Counted from the stretch's first letter, positions 23,101 to 34,275 are shown. The stretch is 64,000 bases of DNA from Apoderus coryli (GCA_911728435.2 OU452203.1:15831651-15895650); one strand, 5' to 3'. The notes: a model not told the origin generated them from the sequence alone. Program-made: numbers and translations.

Positions 23101-26100
23101 AGGTGTATTGATGACACCAGAGCTGTCAAAAGAACTAATAAAAAATACGAAAAATAACAAAATACAAATATCATTCAAAAGACAACAATGCACATAATAG
23201 TCGGTACCAAGCCAAATAGGTAGTAGGTAAATATAGATTTATTTTGTTTCGGGCTTGGGCTTGGCACCGACTTATTGTAATCAAAACTACCCACCAAACG
23301 GATACATTTAATTTTACGCAGATGCTCAAAATGTTAACTTTTTTTCATTAATAGAGACCTGTGAAGTGACCTTACCTCTTACGCCCACGTATTAAGTACT
23401 AAGTTTCAGTTATCAGTTACAATTTTTTATTTTCCAAGAAAGCGATACGAGATATTTAAAACGGCATTGCGCCGCCCTCATGTATACCTCCGGGGGCGGC
23501 ATCGAAAATCGCTACACGTCACAAACTTGTAAATGCTTAGAACTACCCCTATATCAAATTTCTATTTTCTATCTTTTTTGTTTCATACCCAAAGCCCTAT
23601 TCCTACGTGAAATATTTAGTCAAAAGTATGTTTCTATCTAAAAGCTTTTCATTTAACGATTGTTCGCCACTGATCATGGGACTGGTCTAGTCTTGAAACA
23701 TGTATGACATGGATTAAATATTATTATATTAAATTTAATTCATAGAGATTAGGCTTTTATTTCAATGTACTTGTAATAAATCACCCTGTGTGTTTCTTTT
23801 ACCGACGAATTGGCAACAGCACGACACACACCACATTCGCTTGTTTTTTTTTCTACCCTCCCTGCGTATCCCCTCCAGATTAATACAGAATTTCATCAAT
23901 TTCTCTCTCTGACAATACAGCATTGCCGGTGCATATCTGTTGCAAATGATCTAAATAATTGTTATACGTTGCGTTTTGTTTTTGATATTAATAAACTACA
24001 AAACGGTTTCTGGCTGTGACAATACTGCTCTATGCTTTACACGCTAGTCTATGCCACGTAATGGCAGGCATACTTAGAGATGTTCTGATTTTAATGCATT
24101 GGGCTGACTATCTATTGTGTAGATTAATCTTTGGTACTGGATACGTTTATTCAAACATTAACACAGAGATTTGATGATTTTTTTCTGATCGCAAACAAAT
24201 TTTAGAGGTACAAGATATTGCTCTTTCTGAGAAATAGAAAGTATTTGTATGATTTATGTCTTTTTTACAAATCTTCTATCCAACCGGAAATATATGATGA
24301 ATACAAATCATTTTGTAGTCTATTAACCGAAATAAATAAGGAATATAAGTTAAAAACTGAAGAAATATACCCTAATGTATGCACAATATACAAAATTTTT
24401 TTAACAATTGCTACAAACACTGCGACAGGGGAAAGATCTTTCAATAGACTAAATATTAAAACATATAATAGGTCGACCATTTCCGAGGACAGATGAACAA
24501 GCATAGCATTATTAAATATTGAAAGGGACTGTGCATCTAATTTATTTACAATCTGTAATAGACAAATTTAAAACAATAAAGAGCAGAAAAATTATACTGT
24601 TGTAGTAAAAAAATACCGTATTTTTAATAATATTACGCCCCCTTATGAAATAGAAAAGTTATGCCACATCAAAACTGTTATAAAAATTTAGGTTCTGGTT
24701 TTTTTTGTCGGTGAGTATGTTTATGGGTGATAGAAACGGTATCAAATGGGGATTGAAAATTATACTCTTCATACTTATTTGTTTTTGGTCTAATTTTGTT
24801 GTTTTAGGATATGAAAACTATCGACATGTGTGCCACAAGTGGCATTACAAATTAGCCAAAGCTGTCACTACATGTTTGGAATCCAAGGATTATGTACAAA
24901 TCAGGAACTCTTTGATTATTCTAATAAAAATCATTGAATTCTTCCCTGTTCTGATTAAATTAGGACAATATATTGAGAAGCGAATAGAAAAAGTGCGGGA
25001 CGAAGAAAAAAATAATAGACAGGATTTATTTACGTTATCCAGTAGCTATTTAGGTCAGTTGAAGCAACGAATGGCTAGTGGTCATATGATGAAAGAGAGC
25101 GATTTTCATCATCCCATGGATAAAGAGAAGGTAATATTGATGATTTGATATTATGATATGATGAATGCTATATTTAACAATTAATTGTTGCAGACTTCTA
25201 AACCTCATACTTCTAGAAGTGAGGCACCAGACAAACATAATGGAGACGCTAAAGGTATTGTGTTTATTTTATATTATGATCTTTCGAAGTGAAATAATTA
25301 CTGTTGTTTTACATTTTTAGATGATATTTCAAAGAACAAACCTGATAAGAAACAACCAACAAGAGAAGTGTTAGAAGAAACAAAAGTCCCAATAACAATT
25401 GAACGCAGTGATCTTACATTGTAAGGAAATACTTGATATATTCATAGTAATGCTTTGAGCAACTCCGATTTGGTCCACATAACATTTACTTTTGCATGAA
25501 CCTGGCCAAAGAACTTGAGAACTGAAAATTCTCCTGGTTTGCCTAAATTTCTTTTCAATTCTGCTTACCGTGGACTGATATCCTAGCGTCAGGATATTTA
25601 TCAAATATTGTTAGGCTATCAAATTAGCAAAAGTATCTGTTTGGAAAAACTTGAATACCCATCCGTGGTCGATATATCTTTATAGAATCCTTACGAATTT
25701 GGTTACAGAAGCAGCAGTAACAGCAATGGCAATAAAGATAAGCGTGAGGACAGACAAATTAAAGAAGAATCAAGAGATAAATACACAAGAAAAGAGGAAA
25801 AACGTATTGATGATTATGAAAAAGAGCGCGATAAAGAAAAACGGAAAGAGAGGCGGGATGAGAAATTAAGCAGAGATGAACGTGGAGATCGTAAAGAGAG
25901 GGTAAGTCAATATTAATACTTTCACTGACATTAAATACAACCGTAGAAGCAGATAAGTAGAGTAAGTTTGCCGTTCTAAATAATTTAATATACATCACTT
26001 ATTGTGAATCCAAATGCCAGCTTTTATTATTAAATCTGTGTTGAAATACACGTTTTACCACTTCACCAAAACACGTATATTTTATATTTCGACGCGCATG

Positions 26101-29100
26101 AACTGAAAGGAGAAAATTCAAAACAAAAGCTTGAATAGCGTTTGCTGTCGATTGGTACCACAGTTTGTACCGTACCGAAGTAGTTGTTCAACTCTCGACG
26201 TTCATAGTCATACAATTTTTGCTTACGGAATATGTGGTTAAAGAATTGACCTTATTTTGCGTACATCTTGTATAATATGCCACACCAAAGATACTATTTG
26301 AGCAAGAGAAGAGTTTGTTGTTATTTATGTCAGTTTAAAACAATACTGAGTGATTGGCTGACTGCTAATATGAAATTATTCGGTTCAATGTTTTATTATC
26401 TTATTCTAGGACGAACGATATATCGAAATAATCGGAAGTAAAGAGGAGTTACATTACAATAGCGATAGACCACAAAGTGATAGATATTATGATGATCGTG
26501 GTGGTCATTATTACAGAGACTTGCCAGATGAAAGAGAGGACAGCTCCGGTAGTTTGACTAGGCAGGGTACCAGACATAGCCAGGAACCTGAGCCAGATAG
26601 AGGTAAGTAGTCATGCAATAAACTAACGCTCCTAAGAAATTTCCCTTAATAACTTATTATTTTGTTTCAGACATAAAGCGAAGAAAAGTCGATGGTTCCT
26701 CATCCAAGGTTAGTATCGACGTGAGGTAGCACCGATGCAAGTTTCAGGGTTATTCCAAACGGCTCAGAGTTAGCAACTGCCAAATTACCACTTTATACCT
26801 ATCTAGGGGAGATTGGGCTGTTCTACTTGAGTTAATATAAAGTGTTTTTCTAATTCAGAGTGTTTAAATGATAAGTGAAAGGTGCAAAAGGAACTGAATA
26901 AGAAAAAAAAGAACGATTTCATTTGCTTCAAAAAGTTCAGTTTTTATTTTACAAAAATGGAGATATGAAGATTTAGTCGAGTTTTTTATTTCATCTTCAA
27001 GTCAGCAACCTGGTTGAAAATCAATGCAGATGCTTTTCGCAGTTGATAAAAGATAACTAAATTGAAAACGATTTAAAAGTCCAAGTCGAGAATGCAATAC
27101 AACCAGAGTTTGAAGAGCAAAATATTATTTTAACGTTGATCTCTTCCAAAGAGTTTGGAAGTTTGGTCTGTTCCTAATCTTCTTTTTACGTCTGATAAAC
27201 AAATTGTAAAAGAGATTCCATATATTGGTGATGCATGTAGAGTGTGGAAGTTATTTTATTCTGTATGAGTTTTGTATAGAATATCAAAAATACCAGTATG
27301 TTGATGTATGGTGTAGACTTCAAATTGTTATATTATCAGAAGATGCTCTTTTTCGGATATCGATAGACATGTAATGAAGATGTCGCATATTTTGGTGCAA
27401 AGTCTAGAAACGTGAATAGATTTAAAATGATTTTGTGACGACTTCGTTAATCCAATCATGGAATGCAAAATTCCAGATGAAATCAAGAAGAATGTTCCAA
27501 AGGAGATTCGCTTCCATTGATGAAAAATTTAAGCTACAAAGCAATTACAACAAAACCATTGTATTTCTCCGTTTTGGCTTCTATCCAGTACGAATAAGAA
27601 TACAAAAGCAAAATGCCAGACGAAATCGAGAAGTCCTACCAAAGTTTCTTCTACAAGCTTCGCATAAACCAAAGAAGTTTCGAACATTTTGACGGAATGT
27701 TTCTTTGGAATCAGATATAATCGCTCCAAGGTCGAATTAACATATTTATATCAGTGGTACAATGCAAATCAATGTAAATTCCTTCAAAATCGATAGACAT
27801 GTAATGAAGATGTCGCATATTTTGGTGCAAAGTCTAGAAACGTGAATAGATTTAAAATGATTTTGTGACGACTTTGTTAATCCATTCATGGAATGCAAAA
27901 TTCCAGATGAAATCAAGAAGAATATTCCAGAGGAGATCCGTTGATGATATAAATGAAAAATTTAAGCTACAAAGCTATTACAACAAAGACCATTGTATTT
28001 CTCCGTTTTGGCTTCTATCGAGTAAGAATAAGAATACAAAAGCAAAAGGCCAGACGAAATCCAGACGTACAACCAAAGTTTCTTCTACAGGATTCCCATA
28101 AACCAAAGAAGTTTCGAACATATTGAAGGAATGTTTCATTTGGAAGCAGATATAATCGCTCTCCAAGGTCAAATTAACATTTATATCAGTGGTACAATGC
28201 AAATTAATGGTAATTCCTTCAAATCACGAAGAGATCCTAGTGTTTCGAGTCCGGGGTCATATTTCAAGATCGTTGTACATGTATCGAATGTTCAAAATCA
28301 ACCTAAGAAGACAAAATAGACTTTGGCGTGTGCATTTCTTAAAATAATACAGGAAGACAATTGTTTAGTTCTTACATATTTTATCAGCCCAATCTTCCAT
28401 GTTGTATATAAAAAAATGTTTCCAATTTGGTGGTTATCTTTGTAGAAGGTAGGTATTGAGTAGGTTAAGATATATTGTAATGCGATAGAAGCGCATTTAA
28501 GTTTTTCTTTTTATCCATATGAGAGTTTTTATATATTGAAACATTGTTAAGTTTTTGTTTATGTTCTTAATTTTCAAATGAATTAAAGTTCAGGAAACAA
28601 TAGTTTAATCCTGTGGCATCTTAAGTTATTTTTTTCGCGTATCATATTTTGTGTAGGTACATTTGTTTATGCTGATTGCACAATTAGTTTTTCACAGTCG
28701 CCAATTATTATAAATATTGATTAATCTTTTGACGTGGGGAATGTTGAGCTGTAGTTACTTTCCAACGGGGCTCTGCCTCTCTGACATTGACAGCAGCAAT
28801 GTTTTCAGTAGAACGGCTCGTGAACAAGGATTCTAGAAATCAGTGGCGTACCATATTTTCAAAACCTACAGGATGGTACATTTTTGGGGTTCGTACTGAA
28901 TTTAACCACCTCGAAGTTTTTTGTGCGCCGCCTCTACTTTCTATTAATTCTAATAATAATAATTTAATTTAGAGACTTATTGGTGAGTTTTCAGAGTGAA
29001 TAAAAAACCAAATTACTCAGAAAAGATCATTATTTGCCATTATCGAATAATTTCTACTTTCATGCATTCACTCCACAGATTGCTCCAAAAATTAACAAAA

Positions 29101-31730
29101 AACCATTACTTTCTTTTTACCTCTGTATATGACCAATTGCTTAAAAACAAACTATAGGTCAAACCTGTTGCCCAAGAGTCAAGCTACATTTCGAAAATAA
29201 AAAAATCTCAATATGTTACAGGGTTCAAGGGAGAGTCGATGTTAAACTTACTTTTGACCGTTCGGCTAATTTTGTATTTATTTCTGTATTTGTGGAATTT
29301 TTGGGAAATCAATCATAATAAACGTAAACATAAATATGGAAGAGATATTATGTTGATGAGAAGCTATTTTTAGACCTTCTTATTGGTCTTAAACCAAATA
29401 TGTCTTTAAGATATTCAGTATCTATATAGGAAGCTAACAACGCTCACTCACATCATCCAGCTCAAAAGTCATCTGTAATAAATTAGTACATCGTGCATTT
29501 TCTCTGTATACAGCCTGAATTTCTTGAATCAGAGCTATTGCATATTACGTCTATTGTACTCCTCAATAATTATAAATTAAAAGGTATCGAAATATCTATA
29601 GGAAAATATAAAACACCAATCGTTCTTCTATATGTACAATGTACAGGTAGGTAACTTTCTATATTGGCCTTCCTGTGTAATCTAGAAAAAAATTTTATAT
29701 GTAAGGGTAATCCGCAATCAAAGATTTTTGTTTGTCTAGTAGAATCCAAAGGTTAACTACTAAAAAATATACGATTAATTATTATAATGAATTAATATAT
29801 TAAAACATTGAAATATACCTTCACTTCAGCCCTAATACACCTAGTAAATGTTATTTATACGTTTTTTTTTTAATTATTTTATCTTAAGTAGGACTCATGT
29901 AAGAAATACTCTAAATTATCAAAAATGCGACGTTTCGCAGGCTATATTGCCGCTTTATTTTTATAAAACAACTAGAGATTCATAATATGAAATACATTAT
30001 ATAAGCAAGACTCAAAACACTTAATTAAAAAAAAATAATTGTAACATTACACTTAATTAAAACAAATTTTTTTTTTTTTAATTAAGTGTAATGTTTTAAT
30101 TTTTTAATTAAGTGAGTTTTACTTACATGAGTCCTACAACCCAAGATAAAATGTAATTCAAATTAATAATTAGAGGACTTGGTAAAATGTTATTTATACG
30201 TTTCTGAGTCTAAGCTTAAAGTTTTGATAAAGCTAAAGAGTTGTCAAACGGTTATTTTGAGAAAAAGGTTTCCTATTCAATTCTTACAAAATTCTTACTA
30301 AAAAAAAAAGGTAAATTATTGCATATTGATTTTGTTCGTTTGGCACTGATAATAAATAAAATATTGGTTTTTGTCAAGTAACTTTTTAATACAAATTCTA
30401 ACGCCAATTCGAGTTCTACACAAGTCACTATATTGCTTGTAATGTGAGTAGTGGTTAGGTGGTGATTTGAAGTAGCTATTAGACGAAACAAATTGTATTG
30501 ACCGTATTACAGGTCGTGTGAGTATGATAATACTGTAGTCACGTTTTTAAATCTAATTTTAGAGATAAAAACCCAAATTATGTAATTAATATAATATACT
30601 TCTGAGCTCTAGTAAAACCTCCCATTCCATAGTAAACACGTAGATTAATAGAATACCTTTTCAACACACGATGAAACATTTTGTGTGGGGATGTGTCTTC
30701 CGCCCACTAACGTCTAATATCCCTTCCCGTATGGTTGTCTGCAGAGTTCCAAGCACGAAGAGCGGAAAACGCCTATAGAGTATTTTGTGGATAAAGTGGA
30801 GAAGAAGGAGAGATCAGGGAAATTGAAGGAGAAAAGAGAGAAGTTGAGTGAGGAAGAGAAGGAGTTGCGAAAAGAGCGGAAATTGGGCCGCAAAAGGGTA
30901 TGATTTTTAAATATTTCGTATTGTTACATATTTCGGGTTCACAGTTCAAAAGTCACACACTGTATTTTACATCTCGTTTAAGAGTGTGTTTTATTTTCTT
31001 GACTGTCCTGTTGCTAATGGTAATTTTTTAATATATAGTTTATATTTAAGGATCGCAATGATGAGGCACTTCAACAAGAATTAAAAAGGCGTCGAGAAGA
31101 TGAAAAAGGTATAATCAAAACTCGAAATTAATAGAAATTGGAATAGTGCATTTATGTTTTTGTTTCATAGCAACCAAACTCCTTACCCACCAAAACGGCG
31201 ATTTAATAGACCAACCAGCATCCCTTCCACCACCCGTTGCACATTCCAGCAGAGAAAAACACCATAGACGTGAACCTCGAGAAATTAGAGTAAGTTACAT
31301 GCATTTATTCATTATATCATGTTAAATAAATTGCTTCGTTGTAGAATTATAATATGCTGCAATATCCGTTAACTTTTCAATCCTCCAGTTATTTTTTTTG
31401 TGTTAATAAGCTATCTTTAATAGCAGCTTCCAAGTTTTCTTCTTTAACTTCATGTAACCTTTTTGCTTCTCCATTTGCTTGATCTCCGAAGTAACATGTG
31501 TCGATCACGATATTTCGCATGCCACTCTATTGTCAGCCTTGATGTAGAAAATTCCGATGCCGTTGACTTTATTTCTAACTAATCATTATGGTTTGTTTTT
31601 TTTTTTTTAGGAAATATCACCTTACACAGCCAGCAGAGAACGTTCACATGAAAGAAGCGCATCTCGTGAAAAACAATATCCTTTTTTAATACAATGTAAT
31701 TACGGTAAAAATAGGTGGGTAAAATTATGA
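11107..31730 (+). CDS. THOC2: THO complex subunit 2 (mRNA export)
   Basis: Largest subunit of the nuclear THO/TREX complex, which couples transcription to mRNA packaging and export. I read 24 coding exons: 11107-11168, 11308-11473, 11541-11672, 12011-12126, 12391-12524, 12959-13215, 13321-13640, 13905-14267, 16070-16528, 16618-16735, 17900-18244, 18782-19070, 19635-19930, 19990-20194, 24808-25130, 25194-25254, 25321-25420, 25709-25901, 26410-26602, 26671-26708, 30745-30897, 31051-31108, 31171-31289, 31611-31730. They sum to 4620 nt (1539 aa; human THOC2 is near 1590) and every junction keeps phase. Diagnostic stretches are [26 protein letters not shown]-type [61 protein letters not shown] and [17 protein letters not shown]. 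The C-terminus is charged and low-complexity ([16 protein letters not shown]), as in the family. The last exon may be wrong: AATAG|GTGGGT near 31713 could be a donor to an unseen exon. Confidence 0.95.
14268..16069 (+). mobile_element. Long-TIR mariner-like element filling THO2 intron 8
   Basis: The intron consists largely of one element, about 14465-16050. Its ends are long inverted repeats of roughly 250-280 bp: atagggtgccaatgaaatga at the left and the complement of tttcatggagaccctat at the right, then further matching blocks such as ggcattaacaaaagatcgca (15811) against tgcgatcttttgttaatgcc (14718). TA flanks the outer ends. Inside (about 14953-15662) is a broken transposase: [10 protein letters not shown] start, [20 protein letters not shown] (about 15045-15105), then [38 protein letters not shown] and EFFLWGAL. 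That is the Tc1/mariner family with a GRGG..W..RSPDL..LDFFLWG block. It has stops and a gap in the middle. Confidence 0.7.
14625..14698. repeat. Short tandem duplication inside the left TIR
   Basis: The unit gcactaattttggaactacg (extended by aattactactattatt) occurs twice back to back within the left terminal repeat of the long-TIR element, at about 14626 and 14662. The right terminal repeat has it only once (near 15855-15885), so the duplication arose after insertion or on that arm alone. Confidence 0.6.
17247..17766. mobile_element. Short Tc1-like element in THO2 intron 10
   Basis: Bounded by inverted repeats CTCACCGACAAAA (17249) and TTTTGTCGGTGAG (ends 17764), followed inward on both sides by ttataacagttt and its complement, with TA at both edges. 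Total length is about 520 bp. Inside, a minus-strand frame at 17306-17521 reads [20 protein letters not shown] followed by EWRNVL, which matches the RLRFAREH..W...DW.NV block of Tc1 transposases. So this is a deletion derivative, not an unrelated MITE. Confidence 0.7.
18478..18725 (-). repeat. tRNA-Ala-derived SINE in THO2 intron 11
   Basis: Read on the minus strand from about 18556 to 18480: a D-arm-like TTCATTGGTAGAGAACGC, an anticodon arm CTTTGCATG with anticodon TGC, and a T arm with B box GGTTCAAATCC closed by GGGATTTG on the other side. This is a recognisable alanine tRNA head with a poor acceptor stem. The body upstream on the plus strand (18560-18725) is the SINE-specific part. An 80-codon plus-strand frame across it is a by-product. 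Confidence 0.65.
21291..24650 (+). mobile_element. Degenerate hAT relic within the Tc1-like shell
   Basis: Begins with cagtggcgtagccag at 21292, a common hAT terminus. At 24218-24590 the plus strand encodes the hAT dimerisation domain: [36 protein letters not shown], then after a stop ALLNIERDC, matching the family pattern LL.ILLTIP..TA.AERSFS.L..IKTYLRSTM...RL..LALLNIHRD. The N-terminal transposase is not recognisable and the right terminus is eroded (attacgccccctt near 24627 is a candidate). Confidence 0.55.
21853..21888. repeat. Perfect 36 bp palindrome
   Basis: TTAAATGACTAAAATAAT is followed at once by its exact complement ATTATTTTAGTCATTTAA, with no loop. The flanking bases (attt / attt) are also near-symmetric. 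It lies in THO2 intron 14 within degenerate transposon DNA. Function unknown; may be the target-side scar or the centre of a small foldback. Confidence 0.85.
26041..26110. repeat. Single arm of the foldback family
   Basis: In THO2 intron 18, cgttttaccacttcaccaaa followed by acacgtatatttt..tcgacgcgc matches the left arm of the foldback at 1550-1620. The opposite arm is not found nearby, so this is a truncated copy. Confidence 0.6.
27361..28217. repeat. Tandem duplication, two 430 bp units
   Basis: The unit starting cgatagacatgtaatgaaga occurs at 27361-27790 and again at 27791-28217, head to tail. Later landmarks repeat in step, for example ggaatgcaaaattccagatg (27460 and 27890) and ttatatcagtggtacaatgc (27747 and 28180). 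Small indels separate the copies, such as the extra bases near 27945, so the duplication is not brand new. Neither unit has a continuous reading frame of recognisable type. Confidence 0.9.
29846..30205 (-). repeat. Penelope-like inverted-repeat unit
   Basis: Direct copies of aatgttatttatacgttt lie at 29846 and 30187. Between them, attttatctt..gtaggactcatgtaag (29877-29903) is inverted at cttacatgagtcctac..aagataaaat (30122-30153). On the minus strand near 29975-29940 is a stem-loop GCGGCaatataGCCtGC followed by GAAACGTCGC. A long A/T hairpin (about 30018-30113, arms cacttaattaaaa / ttttaattaagtg) sits in the middle. The stem then GAAACGTYG pattern is typical of Penelope-like element repeats; this assignment is an inference. 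Confidence 0.45.
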
Positions 31731-32328
31731 AATTTTGCTCAATAAAAGTTAGCTTATAGCCATGAGTAATGGTAGGGCAGGACCAAGTATAAATTTACTA
31801 ATAATATGGCATGGTTGGGTGGTAGAACGCAGATGGTTCGTTTGAATGAATTCCTTTCTCTTCCTATTTTAGTTTCATCCTGTGTCCCCTAGAGTTCCCA
31901 CCTAGGGTTGTTGTTTAACTTGTTTAGAAATTATATGAGGCGGTGTTACGTTCGCAGTGAATTCAGACTTTACGCCGACTACGTGAAATCTTACAGACGG
32001 ATTGGTGGTCCCTCGGATTGTTTTCTTCTACAGGAGGATCTTCTAAGTTTTGTGCATTGCATTGGTGTGAAGTGCATGACATGTTGTGAAATATTTCTAA
32101 ATGAATATTATATTGAGATTTCAGTCCTAATATATAGATCCTCAGTCATGGATCAACTTCCTTGAATTATATTGATCACATCAGATATTCGACTTCCAAG
32201 TCGAACACTGAATATACTTGACTAAGGATTCGTGGGTTTTAGGGCAAATTGTTAGAAATACACTCAATTCAGAGTAAGCGACGTTTCGCAGATTTTATGT
32301 CTGCTTTTTTCTAGCTGAATGTATATAG

Positions 32329-32376
<48 letters not shown>

Positions 32377-32383
32377 GTAGATG
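31731..32383. other. Spacer with (AT)n microsatellite
   Basis: Between the end of THO2 and the LINE fragment. A dinucleotide run of about 45 bp (AT)n occupies roughly 32329-32373. Just upstream, on the minus strand at 32310-32272, is a second stem-loop (GCAGA..TCTGC) followed by GAAACGTCGC, like that at 29940. The 85-codon frame at 31908-32165 is not recognised. Confidence 0.6.
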
Positions 32384-32998
32384 TCTTATTATTATGACGC
32401 TCGTCAGACCTCACTTCGAATATATACGAGTGCCGTATAGCCTATGTCGAGAGAGTTCAACACCATTTCGTTAGGTACGTTCACTTCAAGCTCGGTCGTC
32501 CGCGACCTATTGGTTTGGTGATTGATTATGCTGCTTTGATGGATGAGCTGGGGCTGACGACGTTAAGTGATTGCAGGGTCATTAGAGACCTGACAATTTT
32601 ATATAAGCTGTTGAAGAATTTTGTAACGTCTTCCTATCTGTTGTCCACGAGGGATTCGACCGTACGAATTACGGACTATATATATAATTTTATCCCTATA
32701 TTGGCAAATTTCCACTCTCATCTAGACATCGATTTCCTTGCGCCTATCAGTGACTTTTTCGACGTTCGAGGTGGATGTGGTGGCGGTTCGGTGTGTTTGG
32801 CCGATGCCTGTTCTGTTGTTGTCCGGGTGTCTTTCCGGTCCTTGAATAGATCCTGCTATCGCCTCGAGTATATTTTAGATTATGTTATAATGTTTAAGTT
32901 ACTGTCTATCTTGTTATTGAATTGTTGTTTATATGTTATATTGTATGTACGCCGTAATAATGGACTATTGTCCGTAGATTAATAAATAAATAAAATAA
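32384..32998 (+). mobile_element. LINE 3' end fragment
   Basis: Plus-strand reading gives TLVRPHFEYIRVP, a frameshift, then VERVQHHFVRYVHFKLGRPR and a long open frame starting VIDYAALMDELGLTTLSDCR and continuing LTILYKLLKNF. This is the C-terminal region after the reverse transcriptase of insect Jockey/RTE-type LINEs (RPHLEY.S.VW..., R.ERVQ..F.R, L...RR...L...YKLL.G). It ends in a (taaa)n tail at 32979-32998, marking the 3' end. 5'-truncated and frame-broken. Confidence 0.75.
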
Positions 32999-33539
32999 TC
33001 CACTACAGGAGCAGTTCACTAGCTCTGTTACTAAAACTACTGTAAAAAATTCCTTAACTATGCTTACCAGACGCAGTGCAGAAAGTAAACGAAGGTAGCT
33101 AAGGGAGATACTGGCAGCAGTTAGCACCACACCACCTTTTAATTTCCCAAAAACAACATAATGGATGAATAAGTTTAATTTGTTGTAATTATATTTTGAA
33201 ATTTCATTTATTTTTCGTTTTTATGTGATTTAAGTGTAATAAAAATTCAATATGTAATGGATACTTAAGTACTTATTTCTAATCGTATCTCCTCCTCCCG
33301 AATTGCACTTTTTGCTATGATTTTTTTCCGCGTTCGAATAAGTTATACTTAATTTTAGAGACAATATCGCTCTGGTTTGTTTCCGAATCTTTTGCTCAAC
33401 TTTATCGCGTGTAATTCTATTAAACTCTGCAGGAAACAAGTATTGTTAACCTGATGTGAGCTATAAATATTTCAACCCAAACATATACAAGGAACATTTT
33501 AGACACCTAAACTTTAAACTAGAGCTTAAACCGCCGTTT
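32999..33539. other. Spacer, nothing recognised
   Basis: AT-rich sequence between two LINE fragments. Frames of 64 and 69 codons on the minus strand have no family resemblance. Confidence 0.4.
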
Positions 33540-34275
33540 AAACTTCACTTTAACCATCACCTATATAAGTGGCCCTTATAGAAGTTGTTGGGATCATGTC
33601 AGAGAAGGTCTGAGCAAGAACGTAATACATGTTCTGCCGTTTCATCATCCTCTAGGCACAATATAGGCACTCGGAATATTCCAAGAGACCCAGCCTCGTG
33701 AGATGATTATTTAAACGACAATGACTAGTGTATAGCAGCGCAGATGAGATCTACTTATACCCAAGAACTCCCTGGCCCTTGATATCGATGGGTTAATGAA
33801 TTCCTTCGAATGTACTAAACCTGGATAATTTTAACCTAGATAATTTTGCCAAAAGTTCTGAACTTTTGTCGTCATCCAAGTATTAAGTATGTATTTGGCA
33901 GTGATAGATGCGGGTACGGGTCAGATAAATAATTCTTCTTCAGCCTCTTGCCATAGAGTCGGTTATTTCATTCCCCTTTAGACGAGAGTGGCCAGGGATC
34001 CAGGCCAGAGTCAGATAGAGTCTTTTTTGACAATTCCACACTGTTCTTGATGAGCTTATGACCGCTTGGCTATCAGAAGATTTTTATTGACCTTCACGCA
34101 CAGTGCTCCTGCTAGAGCTCCTGAGCACCCAGATCAATGGCCAGAACTTCTCCCTGGAATACATCTAGTAGTATGATGTATGTAGTCCACCTGGCTGGCT
34201 CACCAGCTCTATAGGAAGAGTTATATCCAGAAGTACTTCAATAGCTGCTGACGGTGTCGTGGATACTGCAGAAAG
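33540..34275 (-). mobile_element. LINE fragment with RNase H domain
   Basis: Minus-strand reading gives SDSQAVIKLIKNS (about 34050-34090), then LTLAWIPGHSRLKGNEITDS MAR (about 33945-34010), the core of the LINE RNase H domain with its DSQ and GNE.AD-type motifs, and later LCLEDDETAEHVLRSC (about 33615-33665), the cysteine/histidine tail. Frames shift between the pieces. Orientation is opposite to the neighbouring LINE fragment, so these are separate insertions. Confidence 0.7.

Larger units (their letters stand above)
21090..24716 (-). mobile_element. Tc1-like element split by later insertion
   Basis: Left end aactgaccgagaaaaaaaac (21090) with ttgatgtggcataac behind it, right end gttatgccacatcaaaactg (about 24658) leading to gtcggtgag at 24715: the same terminal repeats as the short Tc1-like element at 17247-17766. 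The left part (21090-21290) matches the inverted right part of that element, and its minus-strand reading includes [14 protein letters not shown] sequence (about 21235-21270), the conserved Tc1 motif. About 3.3 kb of other sequence, including hAT material, lies between the two halves. Confidence 0.6.
20195..24807 (+). other. THO2 intron 14, 4.6 kb, transposon-filled
   Basis: Between the exon ending in DSLDNVG and that starting with [11 protein letters not shown]. Contents are anonymous sequence (20195-21085), a Tc1-like shell (21090-24716) interrupted by a hAT relic, and within that interval a perfect 36 bp palindrome (21853-21888) and a dispersed repeat containing acagggtgttgcataag (22911) and cgagatacaggt (23019). 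No extra THO2 exon is needed, since the flanking exons join in frame. Confidence 0.7.
26709..30744 (+). other. THO2 intron 20, 4.0 kb
   Basis: Non-coding. It holds the 430 bp tandem duplication (27361-28217), a fragment with cagtggcgtacc and gcgccgcc motifs shared with the hAT relic (28838-28950), and an inverted-repeat unit (29846-30205). 29000-29840 shows nothing recognisable. Frames of 60-85 codons here show no family resemblance. Confidence 0.65.

Noticed and set aside
22866..23197. Overlapping ORFs of 70-102 codons on both strands, one rich in hydrophobic residues.
   Set aside because: They lie in a dispersed repeat with acagggtgttgcataag and cgagatacaggt motifs; no likeness to known proteins.
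24705..25148. A 147-codon ORF starting in the Tc1 end.
   Set aside because: From 24808 it is simply the THO2 exon starting [11 protein letters not shown]; the upstream part is read-through of the intron and transposon end.
27361..28217. A CRISPR-like or LTR structure from the repeated unit.
   Set aside because: Two long head-to-tail units without spacers, terminal TG..CA or retrotransposon genes between them; a simple tandem duplication fits.
32329..32373. The (AT)n run as a regulatory or origin element.
   Set aside because: A plain dinucleotide microsatellite; nothing else supports a function.
32515..32982. A 155-codon ORF as a host gene.
   Set aside because: It is the tail of a LINE reverse transcriptase protein with a (taaa)n tail right after it.
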